Positions 1 through 10,369 of a stretch of 64,000 bases of DNA are shown piece by piece. Source of the DNA: Pseudoteredinibacter isoporae. Lineage in GTDB: Bacteria; Pseudomonadota; Gammaproteobacteria; Pseudomonadales; Cellvibrionaceae. The notes under the pieces were generated by a model, which saw nothing but the letters and a program-made list of their open reading frames with translations, did not search any database and had not been told where the DNA came from. The translations under genes and the position numbers were made by a program. The stretch lies in the NCBI RefSeq assembly GCF_011602085.1, contig NZ_JAAONY010000001.1, forward strand, positions 558,001-622,000. The letters are read 5' to 3'. How positions within the stretch are numbered: position 1 is the stretch's first letter; each line of letters starts with the position of its first letter.

Positions 1-176
1 TGAACGACGTTGCTGTGAACAAGATCGGCGACTTCGAAGCCTCTCTGTTGTCCTACATGGGCGCAGAGCATGCTGACCTGATGAACAAGATTAACGATAC
101 CGGTGATTTCAACGGCGAAATCGAAGGCGGCTTCAAAGCAGCCTTGGATAAGTTCAAAGAAACTCAAACCTGGTAA
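1..176 (+). CDS. atpA: ATP synthase F1 subunit alpha, C-terminal end (partial)
   Basis: Only the last 58 codons are present; the gene starts before the window and ends with TAA at 174-176. The reading frame begins at base 3 and gives [16 protein letters not shown] and a terminal ETQTW, typical of the C-terminal helical domain of the catalytic-core alpha subunit. It is followed after 55 bases by the gamma subunit gene in the usual alpha-gamma-beta-epsilon order, which fixes the identification. As part of F1 it carries the non-catalytic nucleotide sites of the proton-driven ATP synthase on the cytoplasmic face of the inner membrane. Confidence 0.93.
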   Translation, partial: NDVAVNKIGDFEASLLSYMGAEHADLMNKINDTGDFNGEIEGGFKAALDKFKETQTW

Positions 177-231
177 TTTATTCATGCCTTCGGTTGGCTA
201 GCTAACTGAAGGCCTTGTTCGAGGGCCGGTT

Positions 232-1092
232 ATGGCAGGCGGAAAAGAAATACGTACTCAGATAACGAGTATTAAATCTACGCAGAAAATCACCAGCGCC
301 ATGGAAATGGTTGCGGCGAGTAAGATGCGTAAAGCCCAAGACCGCATGCAATTAGGCAAACCTTACGCACAGCGTATTCGTGATGTTGTTGGTCATATCG
401 CCAACGCCACGCCTGAATACAAGCATATTTATATGCAGGAGCGTGAAGTTAAGCGGGTTGGATTTATTTTAGTTTCCACCGACCGTGGCCTCTGTGGTGG
501 CTTAAACATTAACTTGTTTAAAGCAGCCATTAAGTCCATGAAAGAGTGGGACGACTTGGATGTGGGTATCGACCTGTGTTTGATCGGTGCAAAAGCCCAG
601 GCATTCTTTAACAGCTACGGTGGCAACGTAGTCGCAGCAGTTCGCGACTTGGGTGAAGACCCGGCCATCGCCGATTTGATCGGCAGCGTTAAGACAATGC
701 TCGATGCTTTCGCCGATGGCAAGATCGACAAACTGTACCTGGTTGGCAATGAGTTCGTGAACACCATGACTCAGAACCCGAGTGTACAGCAGTTGTTGCC
801 ATTGCAAGCGCAAGAAGACACCGAGAGAAAACACGCTTGGGACTATATCTACGAGCCGGATGCACGTCAGTTGCTAGATGGCCTTTTGACTCGCTATGTT
901 GAGTCTCAGGTTTATCAGGCGGTCGTAGAAAATGGCGCTTGTGAGCAAGCCTCGCGCATGATCGCGATGAAGAACGCTACCGAAAATGCGGGCGATCTTA
1001 TCGATGATCTTGAGCTGGTTTACAACAAAGCTCGTCAGGCAGCGATTACCCAAGAATTGTCTGAAATTGTTAGCGGTGCCGCGGCGGTTTAA
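232..1092 (+). CDS. atpG: ATP synthase F1 subunit gamma
   Basis: This encodes 286 residues, close to the usual length of about 287. Gamma is the rotating central stalk that couples proton flow through Fo to conformational changes in the alpha3beta3 ring. The N-terminus [20 protein letters not shown] and the C-terminal helix with [19 protein letters not shown] are the conserved coiled-coil ends that insert into the F1 core. [11 protein letters not shown] around residues 83-93 is the family signature. It lies between atpA and atpD, 42 bases before the latter, and is clearly co-transcribed with them. Nothing is unusual about it. Confidence 0.97.
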   Translation: MAGGKEIRTQITSIKSTQKITSAMEMVAASKMRKAQDRMQLGKPYAQRIRDVVGHIANATPEYKHIYMQEREVKRVGFILVSTDRGLCGGLNINLFKAAIKSMKEWDDLDVGIDLCLIGAKAQAFFNSYGGNVVAAVRDLGEDPAIADLIGSVKTMLDAFADGKIDKLYLVGNEFVNTMTQNPSVQQLLPLQAQEDTERKHAWDYIYEPDARQLLDGLLTRYVESQVYQAVVENGACEQASRMIAMKNATENAGDLIDDLELVYNKARQAAITQELSEIVSGAAAV

Positions 1093-1122
1093 GCCGAAGC
1101 ATCCAAGGAATTCATTATTTAA

Positions 1123-2532
<1,410 letters not shown>

Positions 2533-2596
2533 GGGGCTGGGGGCTCAATCCTGAAAGGGAATGACCCCCACCACACACCCGAAAGAGGCTAGAACA

Positions 2597-3022
2597 ATGG
2601 CAATGACTGTCCACTGCGAAATTGCAAGTGCAGAAGAACAGCTCTACTCCGGTTTGGTAGAAATGGTAATTGCTGCAGGTACAGAAGGAGATATCGGTGT
2701 CGCTTACGGCCACGCCCCACTTCTGACGTCTCTGCAGCCAGGCCCGATTCGCATCATCAAGCAAGATGGTGAAGAAGAGATCTACTACATCTCCGGTGGC
2801 TATTTGGAAGTGCAAGCCAGCCAGGTATCTGTATTGGCAGATACTGCGTTGCGTGCTGATGATATGGATGAATCCAAAGCATTGGCCGCTCAGAAAGAAG
2901 CTCAACAGGCACTGACCAATCAGTCTGGTGAGTTTGACTACTCGGCTGCGGCCGTACAGTTGGCGGAAGCCTCTGCACAGCTACGCACCTTGCAGGCCAT
3001 TCGCAAAAAACTGGGTAAGTAA
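2597..3022 (+). CDS. atpC: ATP synthase F1 subunit epsilon
   Basis: From the ATG at 2597 the product is 141 residues, matching the family length of about 139. The same frame is open upstream to 2561, but the later ATG has an AGAGG site about ten bases before it and gives the conserved start [19 protein letters not shown]. The N-terminal beta-sandwich contains [20 protein letters not shown], and the C-terminal helical hairpin ([12 protein letters not shown] onwards) is the regulatory part that inhibits ATP hydrolysis. It is the last gene of the atp operon and is followed at once by a strong terminator. Confidence 0.95.
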   Translation: MAMTVHCEIASAEEQLYSGLVEMVIAAGTEGDIGVAYGHAPLLTSLQPGPIRIIKQDGEEEIYYISGGYLEVQASQVSVLADTALRADDMDESKALAAQKEAQQALTNQSGEFDYSAAAVQLAEASAQLRTLQAIRKKLGK

Positions 3023-3038
3023 ATTACTTAGCCGGTGT

Positions 3039-3066
3039 AAAAAAGGCAGCTTCGGCTGCCTTTTTT
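3039..3066 (+). terminator. Rho-independent terminator of the atp operon
   Basis: A GGCAGC stem closed by a TTCG tetraloop (3045-3060) is followed by six T, with an A-run on the 5' side. It begins 17 bases after the atpC stop codon. The A-run means it could also work on the other strand, but no gene ends there. Confidence 0.93.
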
Positions 3067-3104
3067 GTCCTCATCGTTTGAGCACTTTTTTGCATTAAAC
3101 TGTC

Positions 3105-3130
3105 AAACATTCATAGTATTGTGAATGTTT
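3105..3130. promoter_or_regulatory. Inverted repeat upstream of glmU
   Basis: Perfect 9-bp arms AAACATTCA and TGAATGTTT are separated by 8 bases. The repeat lies between the atp terminator and the glmU ribosome binding site, where the glmU promoter or leader must be. It may be an operator or a leader hairpin. No regulator can be named. Confidence 0.35.
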
Positions 3131-3195
3131 TCAAAGTATCTGCCCTTCTGAGTTCAGAAATAAAGGCGCAGCTACCCAAACAACAAGGAACCCCT

Positions 3196-4557
3196 ATGTT
3201 ATTAGACATCGTGATCCTGGCGGCCGGTAAAGGGACAAGGATGAAGTCCAGCCTGCCCAAAGTATTGCACAAGGTTGGCGGGCACAGCTTGCTGTCCCAT
3301 GTGCTGGGCGCGGCGAAGGCCCTGGAATCTGACAATATCAATATTATTGTTGGCCATGGCGCCGAAACCGTGAAGGCCGAATTTGCCGGGGAAGCGGTTA
3401 ACTTCATCGAGCAAACCGAACAACTGGGTACCGGGCATGCCATGCAACAAGCCCTGCCCTATCTGCGCGATGATGCCACGGTGTTGATTTTATACGGGGA
3501 TGTTCCATTGACCCCGACCGCTACCTTGCGTGAACTATTGGATCAGGTAAATCCGGAAGCGATGTCTTTGTTGACGGTCGAACTGGATGACCCAAGCGGC
3601 TATGGTCGTATTATTCGCAATGCCCAGGGCAACGCCAAAGCGATTGTTGAGCAGAAAGATGCCAACAAAGACCAGCTGGCAATTTGCGAAATCAATACTG
3701 GCATTATGGCGGTACCGTCTGCCCTGTTGAAAGCCTGGTTACCCCAACTGTCCAACGACAATGCCCAGGGCGAATACTACCTGACCGACATCGTTGAAAT
3801 GGCGAGTAATGATCATATCGACATTAACATCGTGCAGGCCGATGACGAAATGGACGTGCTGGGAGTGAATAACCGGGTACAACAGGCCGAGCTGGAGCGT
3901 TACTACCAATCCGTGCAAGCCATGGTGTTGCTGGAAGAAGGTGTGGGCTTGTTAGATCCGGATCGTTTTGATTGTCGGGGTGAATTGAGCGCTGGTAATG
4001 ATGTGACCATCGATGTGAATTGTGTCTTCGAAGGTACAGTAAACATTGGCAACAATGTGTATATTGGTCCCAACTGCGTCATCAGTAATTGTGACATTGG
4101 CGACAACACTACCATCAAAGCCAACAGTGTTTTGGAAGATACCAGCATTGCCGGTGATTCCGATATTGGTCCGTTTGCGCGATTACGCCCTGGAACACAA
4201 TTAGCGAAGGGCGCAAAAATTGGTAACTTTGTGGAAACCAAAAAAGCCATTATCGGTGAAGGTTCAAAAGTTAATCACCTCAGCTATGTGGGCGATGCCG
4301 AGCTGGGCAGCAACGTAAACGTTGGCGCGGGTACCATCACCTGTAACTATGATGGTGTGAATAAATCCAAAACCACCATTGGTGATGGCGCTTTTATTGG
4401 TTCCAATACAGCCTTGGTAGCGCCAGTTAGTATCGGCAGTGAAGCTACAGTTGGTGCTGGCTCCACCGTGGCAAAAGATGTAGCCGAAGGTGAGTTGGCC
4501 GTCGCCAGAGCCAAACAACGAAATATTTCCAACTGGCAAAAGCCGGTAAAAAAATAA
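3196..4557 (+). CDS. glmU: Bifunctional N-acetylglucosamine-1-phosphate uridyltransferase / glucosamine-1-phosphate acetyltransferase
   Basis: From ATG 3196, preceded by AAGGAA, the product is 453 residues; E. coli GlmU has 456. The N-terminal pyrophosphorylase domain starts with LDIVILAAGKGTRMKSSLPK, the nucleotide-binding signature. The C-terminal half is a left-handed beta helix built of hexapeptide repeats (for example VNIGNNVYIGPNCVIS) carrying the acetyltransferase site with NVGAGTITCNYDG. It makes UDP-N-acetylglucosamine for peptidoglycan and lipopolysaccharide. The open frame extends upstream to 3121, but that stretch overlaps the inverted repeat and lacks a good ribosome site. It pairs with glmS downstream. 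Confidence 0.96.
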   Translation: MLLDIVILAAGKGTRMKSSLPKVLHKVGGHSLLSHVLGAAKALESDNINIIVGHGAETVKAEFAGEAVNFIEQTEQLGTGHAMQQALPYLRDDATVLILYGDVPLTPTATLRELLDQVNPEAMSLLTVELDDPSGYGRIIRNAQGNAKAIVEQKDANKDQLAICEINTGIMAVPSALLKAWLPQLSNDNAQGEYYLTDIVEMASNDHIDINIVQADDEMDVLGVNNRVQQAELERYYQSVQAMVLLEEGVGLLDPDRFDCRGELSAGNDVTIDVNCVFEGTVNIGNNVYIGPNCVISNCDIGDNTTIKANSVLEDTSIAGDSDIGPFARLRPGTQLAKGAKIGNFVETKKAIIGEGSKVNHLSYVGDAELGSNVNVGAGTITCNYDGVNKSKTTIGDGAFIGSNTALVAPVSIGSEATVGAGSTVAKDVAEGELAVARAKQRNISNWQKPVKK

Positions 4558-4667
4558 GCCAGGAATTAAATTCAAAAACACTGGCTGCTCTGTAAATAGA
4601 AAGCAGGGCAAATGAAAGACCAAAATTAGAAAAACGATTAAAAGCTGTAAAAACGATAGGAAAGACT

Positions 4668-6497
4668 ATGTGTGGAATTGTCGGCGGAGTAACACAAAGG
4701 AATGTGCTGGGTATTCTCGTTGAAGGTTTAAAACGCTTGGAATACCGCGGTTACGATTCAGCAGGTGTTGCTTTAGTAGAGCCCACGGGTGATCTCACTA
4801 TTCGCAAAGCCCTGGGCAAAGTCAGTGAGCTTCAAAAAGAACTGGCCGACAAACCAACCCGTGGAAATCTTGGTATTGCACACACGCGTTGGGCAACTCA
4901 CGGCAAACCTAGCCAGGCTAATGCCCACCCACACTACTCCGATCACATCGCGATTGTTCACAATGGTATTATTGAAAATCACGAGCCTTTGCGCGAGCAA
5001 CTCAGTGCCGATGGTTACGAGTTCATTACCGAAACTGATACCGAAGTCATCGCCCATTTGCTCCACAAGGTGTATGAGCAAGAACAAAATCTTTTTAGCG
5101 CCCTGCAGAAAACTGTCGCACAGTTGGAAGGTGCCTATGGTCTTGCGGTTATTTCCAGTCGCGAACCCGAGCGCATAGTCGCGGCTCGCAGCGGCAGCCC
5201 ATTGGTAATTGGCATTGGCATTGAAGAAAACTTTCTTGCGTCCGATCAAATGGCTCTACGCCAGGTCACCGACCGTTTTGTCTATCTCGAAGAAGGTGAC
5301 ATGGTCGATCTCCGCCGGGAAACCTACAGCATCGTGAATCGTACGGGTGAAACAGTTGATCGCCCAATCACAAAAATTGCCGAAGCGGATGAGGTGGTCG
5401 ACAAAGGTCATTATCGCCACTTTATGCAAAAAGAAATTTTTGAGCAGGCGCGAGTTATTGGTAATACTCTACAAGGTCGTATTGGCCAACACAAAGTGCT
5501 TGAACAAGTTTTCGGTACCTCCGCTGCCGATATTTTTGACCAGGTTCAACGTGTGCAAATTATTGCTTGTGGTACCAGTTATCACTCTGGCTTAGTGTGT
5601 AAATACTGGTTGGAAGACTGGGCGGGTATCCCCTGCGATATCGAAGTGGCCTCGGAATACCGTTACCGAAAAGTCGTGGTAAGTCCGGGTACACTATTTG
5701 TGACTATTTCACAGTCGGGTGAAACCGCCGATACGCTTGCCGCTTTGCGTCTGGCAAAAGAACTGAACTATCTGGCATCGCTCACTATTTGTAATGTACC
5801 TAACAGCTCACTGGCTCGTGAATCTGATTTGGTCTTTATGACTCAGGCCGGTCCGGAAATTGGTGTGGCTTCAACAAAAGCGTTTACCACTCAATTGGTT
5901 TCTCTTCAGCTATTAACCATTGTTCTCGGTCGCCGTCATCAATTGAGTGCCGAACGTGAAGCTGAGCTGGTTGAAGCGTTGCACAGTTTGCCTTCTCTCT
6001 GCGAAGAAGTGTTATCGCTCGACCCTGAAGTTCTCGAGATGTCCGAGCACTTTTCAGAGAAACATCATTCCCTCTTCCTGGGCCGTGGTCCGCAGTATCC
6101 CGTCGCGATGGAAGGTGCCCTGAAGCTGAAAGAAATCTCTTACATCCATGCGGAGTCCTATCCAGCGGGCGAATTAAAACATGGCCCATTGGCCCTCGTC
6201 GATTCTGATATGCCTATCGTGGCAGTTGCACCGAATAATGATCTTCTGGAAAAACTGAAATCAAATCTGGAAGAAGTTCAGGCGCGTGGTGGAATGCTGT
6301 TTGTATTTGCCGACAAAGATGCCGGCTTTAAAAATAATGGCAGCACCAAAGTTATTAACTTGCCCCATGTTCCCGCCAGTTTGGAACCCATCATCTACAC
6401 CCTGCCCCTTCAGCAACTGTCCTATCATGTTGCCGTACTGAAAGGTACCGATGTGGATCAGCCGCGGAATTTGGCTAAGTCGGTGACGGTGGAGTAA
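4668..6497 (+). CDS. glmS: Glutamine--fructose-6-phosphate aminotransferase (isomerizing)
   Basis: The product has 609 residues, exactly the common length. Cys2 in MCGIVGGV is the N-terminal nucleophile of the glutaminase domain. The C-terminal half has two SIS sugar-isomerase domains, with [10 protein letters not shown] and [14 protein letters not shown] at the substrate site, and ends in [11 protein letters not shown], the conserved lid. It makes glucosamine 6-phosphate, the first step of the pathway that GlmU completes. It lies 110 bases after glmU; that gap is too short for a glmS ribozyme of the Gram-positive type. Confidence 0.97.
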   Translation: MCGIVGGVTQRNVLGILVEGLKRLEYRGYDSAGVALVEPTGDLTIRKALGKVSELQKELADKPTRGNLGIAHTRWATHGKPSQANAHPHYSDHIAIVHNGIIENHEPLREQLSADGYEFITETDTEVIAHLLHKVYEQEQNLFSALQKTVAQLEGAYGLAVISSREPERIVAARSGSPLVIGIGIEENFLASDQMALRQVTDRFVYLEEGDMVDLRRETYSIVNRTGETVDRPITKIAEADEVVDKGHYRHFMQKEIFEQARVIGNTLQGRIGQHKVLEQVFGTSAADIFDQVQRVQIIACGTSYHSGLVCKYWLEDWAGIPCDIEVASEYRYRKVVVSPGTLFVTISQSGETADTLAALRLAKELNYLASLTICNVPNSSLARESDLVFMTQAGPEIGVASTKAFTTQLVSLQLLTIVLGRRHQLSAEREAELVEALHSLPSLCEEVLSLDPEVLEMSEHFSEKHHSLFLGRGPQYPVAMEGALKLKEISYIHAESYPAGELKHGPLALVDSDMPIVAVAPNNDLLEKLKSNLEEVQARGGMLFVFADKDAGFKNNGSTKVINLPHVPASLEPIIYTLPLQQLSYHVAVLKGTDVDQPRNLAKSVTVE

Positions 6498-6524
6498 TTC
6501 CTTATCGGATTTAATGTGTTGTAT

Positions 6525-6545
6525 TGGCCTTTATATTAAGGGCCA
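6525..6545. terminator. Weak hairpin after glmS
   Basis: TGGCCTT and AAGGGCCA can pair around a TATATT loop, with one bulged G, between the ends of glmS (+) and the converging gene at 6554 (-). A T-run follows a few bases later on the plus strand (6558-6564). It may end glmS transcription, but the stem is short. Confidence 0.35.
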
Positions 6546-6553
6546 TGTGGGTA

Positions 6554-7237
6554 CTAATTTTTTTGCTCGACATCCACATTGTAGTGCTGAAACTCTGTAA
6601 ACCCCAGATCAGGACAAAAGGTATAAATATTGTCCTGATTTCTCCTCTTCCCTTCGCCGATTGTCCATCGAAAAGTTAAGCACTTATTCGGGCCCTCAAG
6701 CTCGATAATTTCGATTCTTGTTGGTCTACGTGAGTTGTATTCTCGTACTTCGCCCTGTTTCCAATAACCAAGCGGAAATTTACTCCCTAGGCCGTCATAG
6801 GTTCGGGTGCCCCATTGCTTTCGTTTATCGTAAATTCTTACCAGTCCGTCTTTGGAATTATTGATCGTGAAAAAAGACTCCACTTGGCTCTCTCGAATAC
6901 TAAATATTCTTCGGTAGTAGGGGATTTCATCACCACGCCATTCAATCTTAGTATTGTTTTCTTCGGTCTTGAACGGCCCAGTGATTTGGAATTGGCTGCA
7001 GGGCCTTTTCTTCCCAATGAAGGTAACACAAGTGGAAGTGGAGACTGCTTTCATTGCCAATTCATGCTTTCCATCCCACTTTGCTCCCGTGAAAAGTTCT
7101 ACAGGAATGAATCTTTGTTTTACTGGGCTATCAACTTCTTTATGTTCAGTTGTATTGTCTTCTGAAAACAAATTGGCAGAGAAAAAGAGTGATGTGTATA
7201 TAAGGGCTAAAAAATAAGTATTTAAATAAATATTCAT
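6554..7237 (-). CDS. Exported protein of unknown function
   Basis: I do not recognise this family. From ATG 7237 the product is 227 residues; a GTG two codons earlier is also possible. Residues 1-25 (MNIYLNTYFLALIYTSLFFSAN) look like a signal peptide, so it probably acts in the periplasm or outer membrane. The mature part is rich in charged and aromatic residues with four cysteines that could form disulfides. It stands alone, converging on glmS, with an AT-rich 5' region. It marks the switch from core genes to accessory DNA. Confidence 0.6.
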   Translation of the reverse strand: MNIYLNTYFLALIYTSLFFSANLFSEDNTTEHKEVDSPVKQRFIPVELFTGAKWDGKHELAMKAVSTSTCVTFIGKKRPCSQFQITGPFKTEENNTKIEWRGDEIPYYRRIFSIRESQVESFFTINNSKDGLVRIYDKRKQWGTRTYDGLGSKFPLGYWKQGEVREYNSRRPTRIEIIELEGPNKCLTFRWTIGEGKRRNQDNIYTFCPDLGFTEFQHYNVDVEQKN

Positions 7238-7243
7238 TGTCAC

Positions 7244-7620
7244 GGTTTCTCAAGCACAGAACTCTGTATAAGTCTTGTCAATTATCTATCCCGTTAGAAA
7301 AATTGAATAGACTCCTGCGAGGGTCGGATGGATAACTGAGATAGTCCGAGTCTCGTTCTTGAATTAGACGTCTATTACAATGAAATCGTACGCTTGCTGA
7401 TACTTGCCCTATTGTTGTGTACGGAAATGAACAGGTGAGCCTGGAATCATAGAAATTATATAAACCCTGACAGCAGAGAATGGTCTTGCTGGCTTTTGAG
7501 TTCGGGATTCACAACGGAAGGTGATTCTACCTTGAGAGGAGCGCGGATTAAGTATTTCAACTCAATAGAGATAACGAAACTAAAAACTCATTTGGGTTCA
7601 ATGGAATGGTGTTTTCGATA
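7244..7620. other. Intergenic region without a convincing gene
   Basis: The stretch between the exported protein and the dehalogenase hairpin is AT-rich. It contains a small 10-bp palindrome TAGACGTCTA at 7365-7374. The only open frame of note (61 codons from 7496) has no ribosome site and no recognisable product. Part of it must carry the promoter of the minus-strand gene starting at 7237. Confidence 0.5.
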
Positions 7621-7654
7621 TTCAAAGCCCCAGGGTAAATGTTGGGGCTTTGAA
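7621..7654 (-). terminator. Hairpin terminator after the dehalogenase gene
   Basis: Perfect 12-bp arms TTCAAAGCCCCA and TGGGGCTTTGAA enclose a 10-base loop, starting 20 bases beyond the stop of the minus-strand gene at 7674. There is no strong T-run, so termination is inferred from stem strength and position. Confidence 0.6.
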
Positions 7655-7673
7655 ATTGCACTATCTATCAGAT

Positions 7674-8588
7674 TTAAGTAAGCGGATTCGCCGCAACAAA
7701 AGCCGCAACGACCTCAGCCAGCTTTTCTCCTTGGTCTTCCTGCAAAAAGTGCCCGCCATTGACGATGGTTGTATGCTGTTGTCCCTGACAACCGGGAATC
7801 AGTTTCTGCATAACGGCATCGCCGCCTTTTGTGATCGGGTCTGAGTCACTGAATGCGGTGAGAAAAGGTTTGTTCCATTGCGTCAATACGCCCCAAGCTG
7901 CTCGGTTGGCTTCTGATGCGGGGTCGTCCGGTGTTACGGGCACTAGTGTTGGAAACTGACGCGCACCCTCTTTATAGGATTCGTCGGGAAATGGTGCATC
8001 GTATGCAGCCACGACTTCTGGCGACAAATCGGTGGTGGTTGCGCCAGAGATAATGCCGCCGACTGGGAATTCAGGCACCTCTTGAGAAAATTTACGCCAA
8101 TCCAGAAAGGCTTGCCCGGGATCATGATCGCCCGTTGGCAACATGGTGTTTGCGGCGACAGCGCGAACAAAACGATCGGAGTTTTCGGCTAATAATCTTA
8201 AACCGATTAGGCCGCCCCAATCCTGACAGACCAAAGTGATGTTATTAATATCGAGTTGATCCAGTGCCGATTGCATCCAGTTCACATGGCGTTGATAGGT
8301 ATAATCGCTGCGTTTGCTGGGTTTATCCGAGCGACCAAAACCGGGTAGATCCGGGGCGATAACCCGTAAGCCGGCACCCACTAAAACCGGTATCATTTTA
8401 CGATACAGATAACACCATGAAGGTTCGCCGTGCATTAACAACACAATGTCACCATCACTTGGCCCTTCGTCCAAATAGTGCACACGCAGTTGTCCCCCGT
8501 CGCAATCATCGACATTCAGATAGTTGGCTTGGTAGGGAAAATCAGGCAATGCGTCAAAACATTCATCGGGTGTTCTCAAATATTCCAT
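7674..8588 (-). CDS. Haloalkane dehalogenase, subfamily HLD-I (DhlA/DhmA-like)
   Basis: This is an alpha/beta hydrolase of 304 residues, close to DhlA at 310. The family's reaction replaces a carbon-bound halogen with water. The catalytic parts are visible: nucleophile Asp123 in VCQDWGG with Trp124 as halide ligand, acid Asp250 in SDSDPIT late in the chain (the HLD-I position), and base His280 in NGGHFLQ. HGEPSW (53-58) gives the oxyanion/halide residues Glu55 and Trp58, and APDLPGFGRSDKP is the typical loop. It lies 88 bases downstream of a TetR gene on the same strand. Substrate cannot be told from sequence; a lactonase or epoxide hydrolase of the same fold is less likely given Asp-Trp. Confidence 0.82.
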   Translation of the reverse strand: MEYLRTPDECFDALPDFPYQANYLNVDDCDGGQLRVHYLDEGPSDGDIVLLMHGEPSWCYLYRKMIPVLVGAGLRVIAPDLPGFGRSDKPSKRSDYTYQRHVNWMQSALDQLDINNITLVCQDWGGLIGLRLLAENSDRFVRAVAANTMLPTGDHDPGQAFLDWRKFSQEVPEFPVGGIISGATTTDLSPEVVAAYDAPFPDESYKEGARQFPTLVPVTPDDPASEANRAAWGVLTQWNKPFLTAFSDSDPITKGGDAVMQKLIPGCQGQQHTTIVNGGHFLQEDQGEKLAEVVAAFVAANPLT

Positions 8589-8676
8589 GATGACCTCTCG
8601 TTCTAATTTTTGCAGAATTATGTCTGCTGGCTTAACTTTCTATACGGTTCCATTTAACGTTGTTCAGGTGTGCTGA

Positions 8677-9279
8677 TTAATTCGATCTAAGTAATTCGCG
8701 AATACTGCTCATGGTATTGTTCAACCAGCGCTTATCGGTAGCACCGCGCCATTGCACTAACATGCCATTAAACATTAACGAGATAGATTGAGCTCTCTGC
8801 CGGCTGTCTACAGCGCTATCCAATTGCTCCTTCTCTTGTGCCTGGCGCAAACCGTGTTGAATGCCTTGCAACACACTTTTCATGGCCTTAGAGGTGCGTT
8901 GGCGTACGGCTTTCTCATGGGGGCCAAGTTCAACCGTTGTATTTACCATGAGACAACCCAGGCACAGATCTATTGGGCCTGGCTCAAAAGCAGAAAGAAT
9001 AAAATCTTCGATGCCCTGCAAGGGCTTGTTCTTATATTCATGCGAGGCCGGTTTTAAGTAATGACGGACTCGTTCTCCGATGACCGTGTCGTTGTAATGA
9101 TCCAGGCAGGCGAGGAACACGCCATCTTTCGAACCAAAACTGTTGTATAAGCTGCCGGGTGTTAAGCCCGTGGCCTGCTCCAGATGTTTCATACTGGTAG
9201 CGGTGTAACCTCGCTGCCAAAAGCACTCGGTGGCGCGATCCAATACCTGTTCTTGCTGATATTCTTTAGGGCGTGCCAT
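8677..9279 (-). CDS. TetR/AcrR family transcriptional regulator
   Basis: The product has 200 residues. The N-terminal helix-turn-helix is clear: ATECFWQRGYTATSMKHLEQATGLTPGSLYNSFGSKDGVF, residues about 16-54. The C-terminal ligand domain contains a cysteine-rich LCLGCLMVNT segment, common in AcrR/NemR-like members that sense electrophiles, though that role is only inferred here. A perfect 22-bp palindrome lies 47 bases upstream of its start, so it most likely represses itself and the dehalogenase gene that follows on the same strand. Confidence 0.88.
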   Translation of the reverse strand: MARPKEYQQEQVLDRATECFWQRGYTATSMKHLEQATGLTPGSLYNSFGSKDGVFLACLDHYNDTVIGERVRHYLKPASHEYKNKPLQGIEDFILSAFEPGPIDLCLGCLMVNTTVELGPHEKAVRQRTSKAMKSVLQGIQHGLRQAQEKEQLDSAVDSRQRAQSISLMFNGMLVQWRGATDKRWLNNTMSSIRELLRSN

Positions 9280-9325
9280 TAAGCGTATCCATTACTTGCA
9301 TGTGTGACTCGAGCTTATTTGTGTG

Positions 9326-9347
9326 TTTTAGAGTGATCACTCTAAAA
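9326..9347. promoter_or_regulatory. 22-bp perfect palindrome, probable TetR operator
   Basis: The left arm TTTTAGAGTGA is followed directly by its reverse complement. The site is in the promoter region of the minus-strand TetR gene starting at 9279. Size and symmetry fit a TetR dimer site controlling this gene and the dehalogenase. Confidence 0.75.
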
Positions 9348-9615
9348 TATGGTGCACGCTGATTCAATCGTTGAAGAGAGCACTATTTTCGGCCATTTTT
9401 GCCAAACTTAGTGTATGGGATCAACTTTTGTGTGGATAGCCACGGAATCAGTCGTTTCTGTGTGGAAAGGAGGCAAGCTTTATTAATCGAGTAAACCTGC
9501 CTGTGGGTGGTGGTACATTCGCTTCAAAATGGATGGCTAAACTTTATTAATTGATGGTCCGTCCCTGACGGCGGAAATTCCTGCGCCGTCAGCTCGTTTT
9601 AGTTTGAGTTCTGTG
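9348..9615. other. Intergenic region with one hairpin
   Basis: No gene is visible between the palindrome and the end of the enoyl-CoA hydratase gene. At 9565-9592 the arms CTGACGGCG and CGCCGTCAG form a strong stem with a 10-base loop, followed on the plus strand by CTCGTTTT. It starts 23 bases past the stop of the minus-strand operon ending at 9616 and is its likely terminator. Confidence 0.5.
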
Positions 9616-10368
9616 TCATGTTTTGAGTACTTTGGTAATGGTTGTATTCAATTTGGAATCAAACCAATCATCCACGCGGGCTTTTTGGTTCTTCTCTTCG
9701 AAATACGCCAATACCTCATGAAGATCTTCTCTGCAAAGACTACGAGTCTCAAGCATAGCTTTAGATGGAAGTTTTAATACTCGGTCACACCAGGCTAATG
9801 CTCGACTGACCAATAAGTGATTGGCTTCCAGTCGGTCTACGATACCGAGTTCCAAGGCCCGCTCAGCCTGAATCACTTTTGCTTCCATGATAAATTCCTG
9901 GGCGCGGTGTGGTCCGAGTATTCGAGAAAGCGCTGCAAATACATGTTTTCCCAAAGTCATGCCGCCGCGAACTTCGGTAATCCCAAAGCTGGCTTGGCGG
10001 CTCATAATACGAAAATCTGCAAATAGTGAAAATACCGCCCCGGCGCCCAGGCAATTGCCATTGATGGCGAAAGCAACAGGAATAGGGCTTTTCCCCACGG
10101 CCAGGGTGACATCACCTAATGCTTGGAAGAGCTCGCTGATTTTCTCTCGATTCATATTGACGCTGAGTTTGACATCCATACCGGCGCTGAAACTCGCACC
10201 ATGAGCCGAAACAACAATGGCTCCTATTCCATCTTCCACAGCTTGCTCGATGCCGGAATGCAAACGTTGCAGAAGATCGATATCAAAGGCGTTCACGGGA
10301 GGGCGTCGTAGCTGCAACTCTCGTATACGGTTACCGCTGTACAATTGATGATTGATAACTTTTAACAT
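9616..10368 (-). CDS. Enoyl-CoA hydratase/isomerase family protein
   Basis: A crotonase-fold protein of 250 residues. The oxyanion-hole segments are present: SFSAGMDV (about 59-66) and INGNCLGAGA (about 102-111). Glu132 in SFGITEVRGG sits where crotonases carry a catalytic glutamate. Such enzymes hydrate or isomerise enoyl-CoA esters. It is the last gene of a five-gene minus-strand operon starting at 15295 and follows the upstream MFS gene with one base between them. With the acyl-CoA synthetase and AcuI-like reductase nearby it would handle a CoA-bound intermediate. The exact substrate is unknown. Confidence 0.85.
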   Translation of the reverse strand: MLKVINHQLYSGNRIRELQLRRPPVNAFDIDLLQRLHSGIEQAVEDGIGAIVVSAHGASFSAGMDVKLSVNMNREKISELFQALGDVTLAVGKSPIPVAFAINGNCLGAGAVFSLFADFRIMSRQASFGITEVRGGMTLGKHVFAALSRILGPHRAQEFIMEAKVIQAERALELGIVDRLEANHLLVSRALAWCDRVLKLPSKAMLETRSLCREDLHEVLAYFEEKNQKARVDDWFDSKLNTTITKVLKT

Positions 10369-10369
10369 G

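Noticed and set aside
4558-4667. glmS ribozyme in the leader of glmS
   Set aside because: The leader is only 110 bases and lacks the ribozyme core; Gram-negative bacteria usually do not have it.
7496-7681. Small gene of 61 codons in the spacer before the dehalogenase terminator
   Set aside because: No ribosome site, no homology pattern, and it runs through the hairpin.
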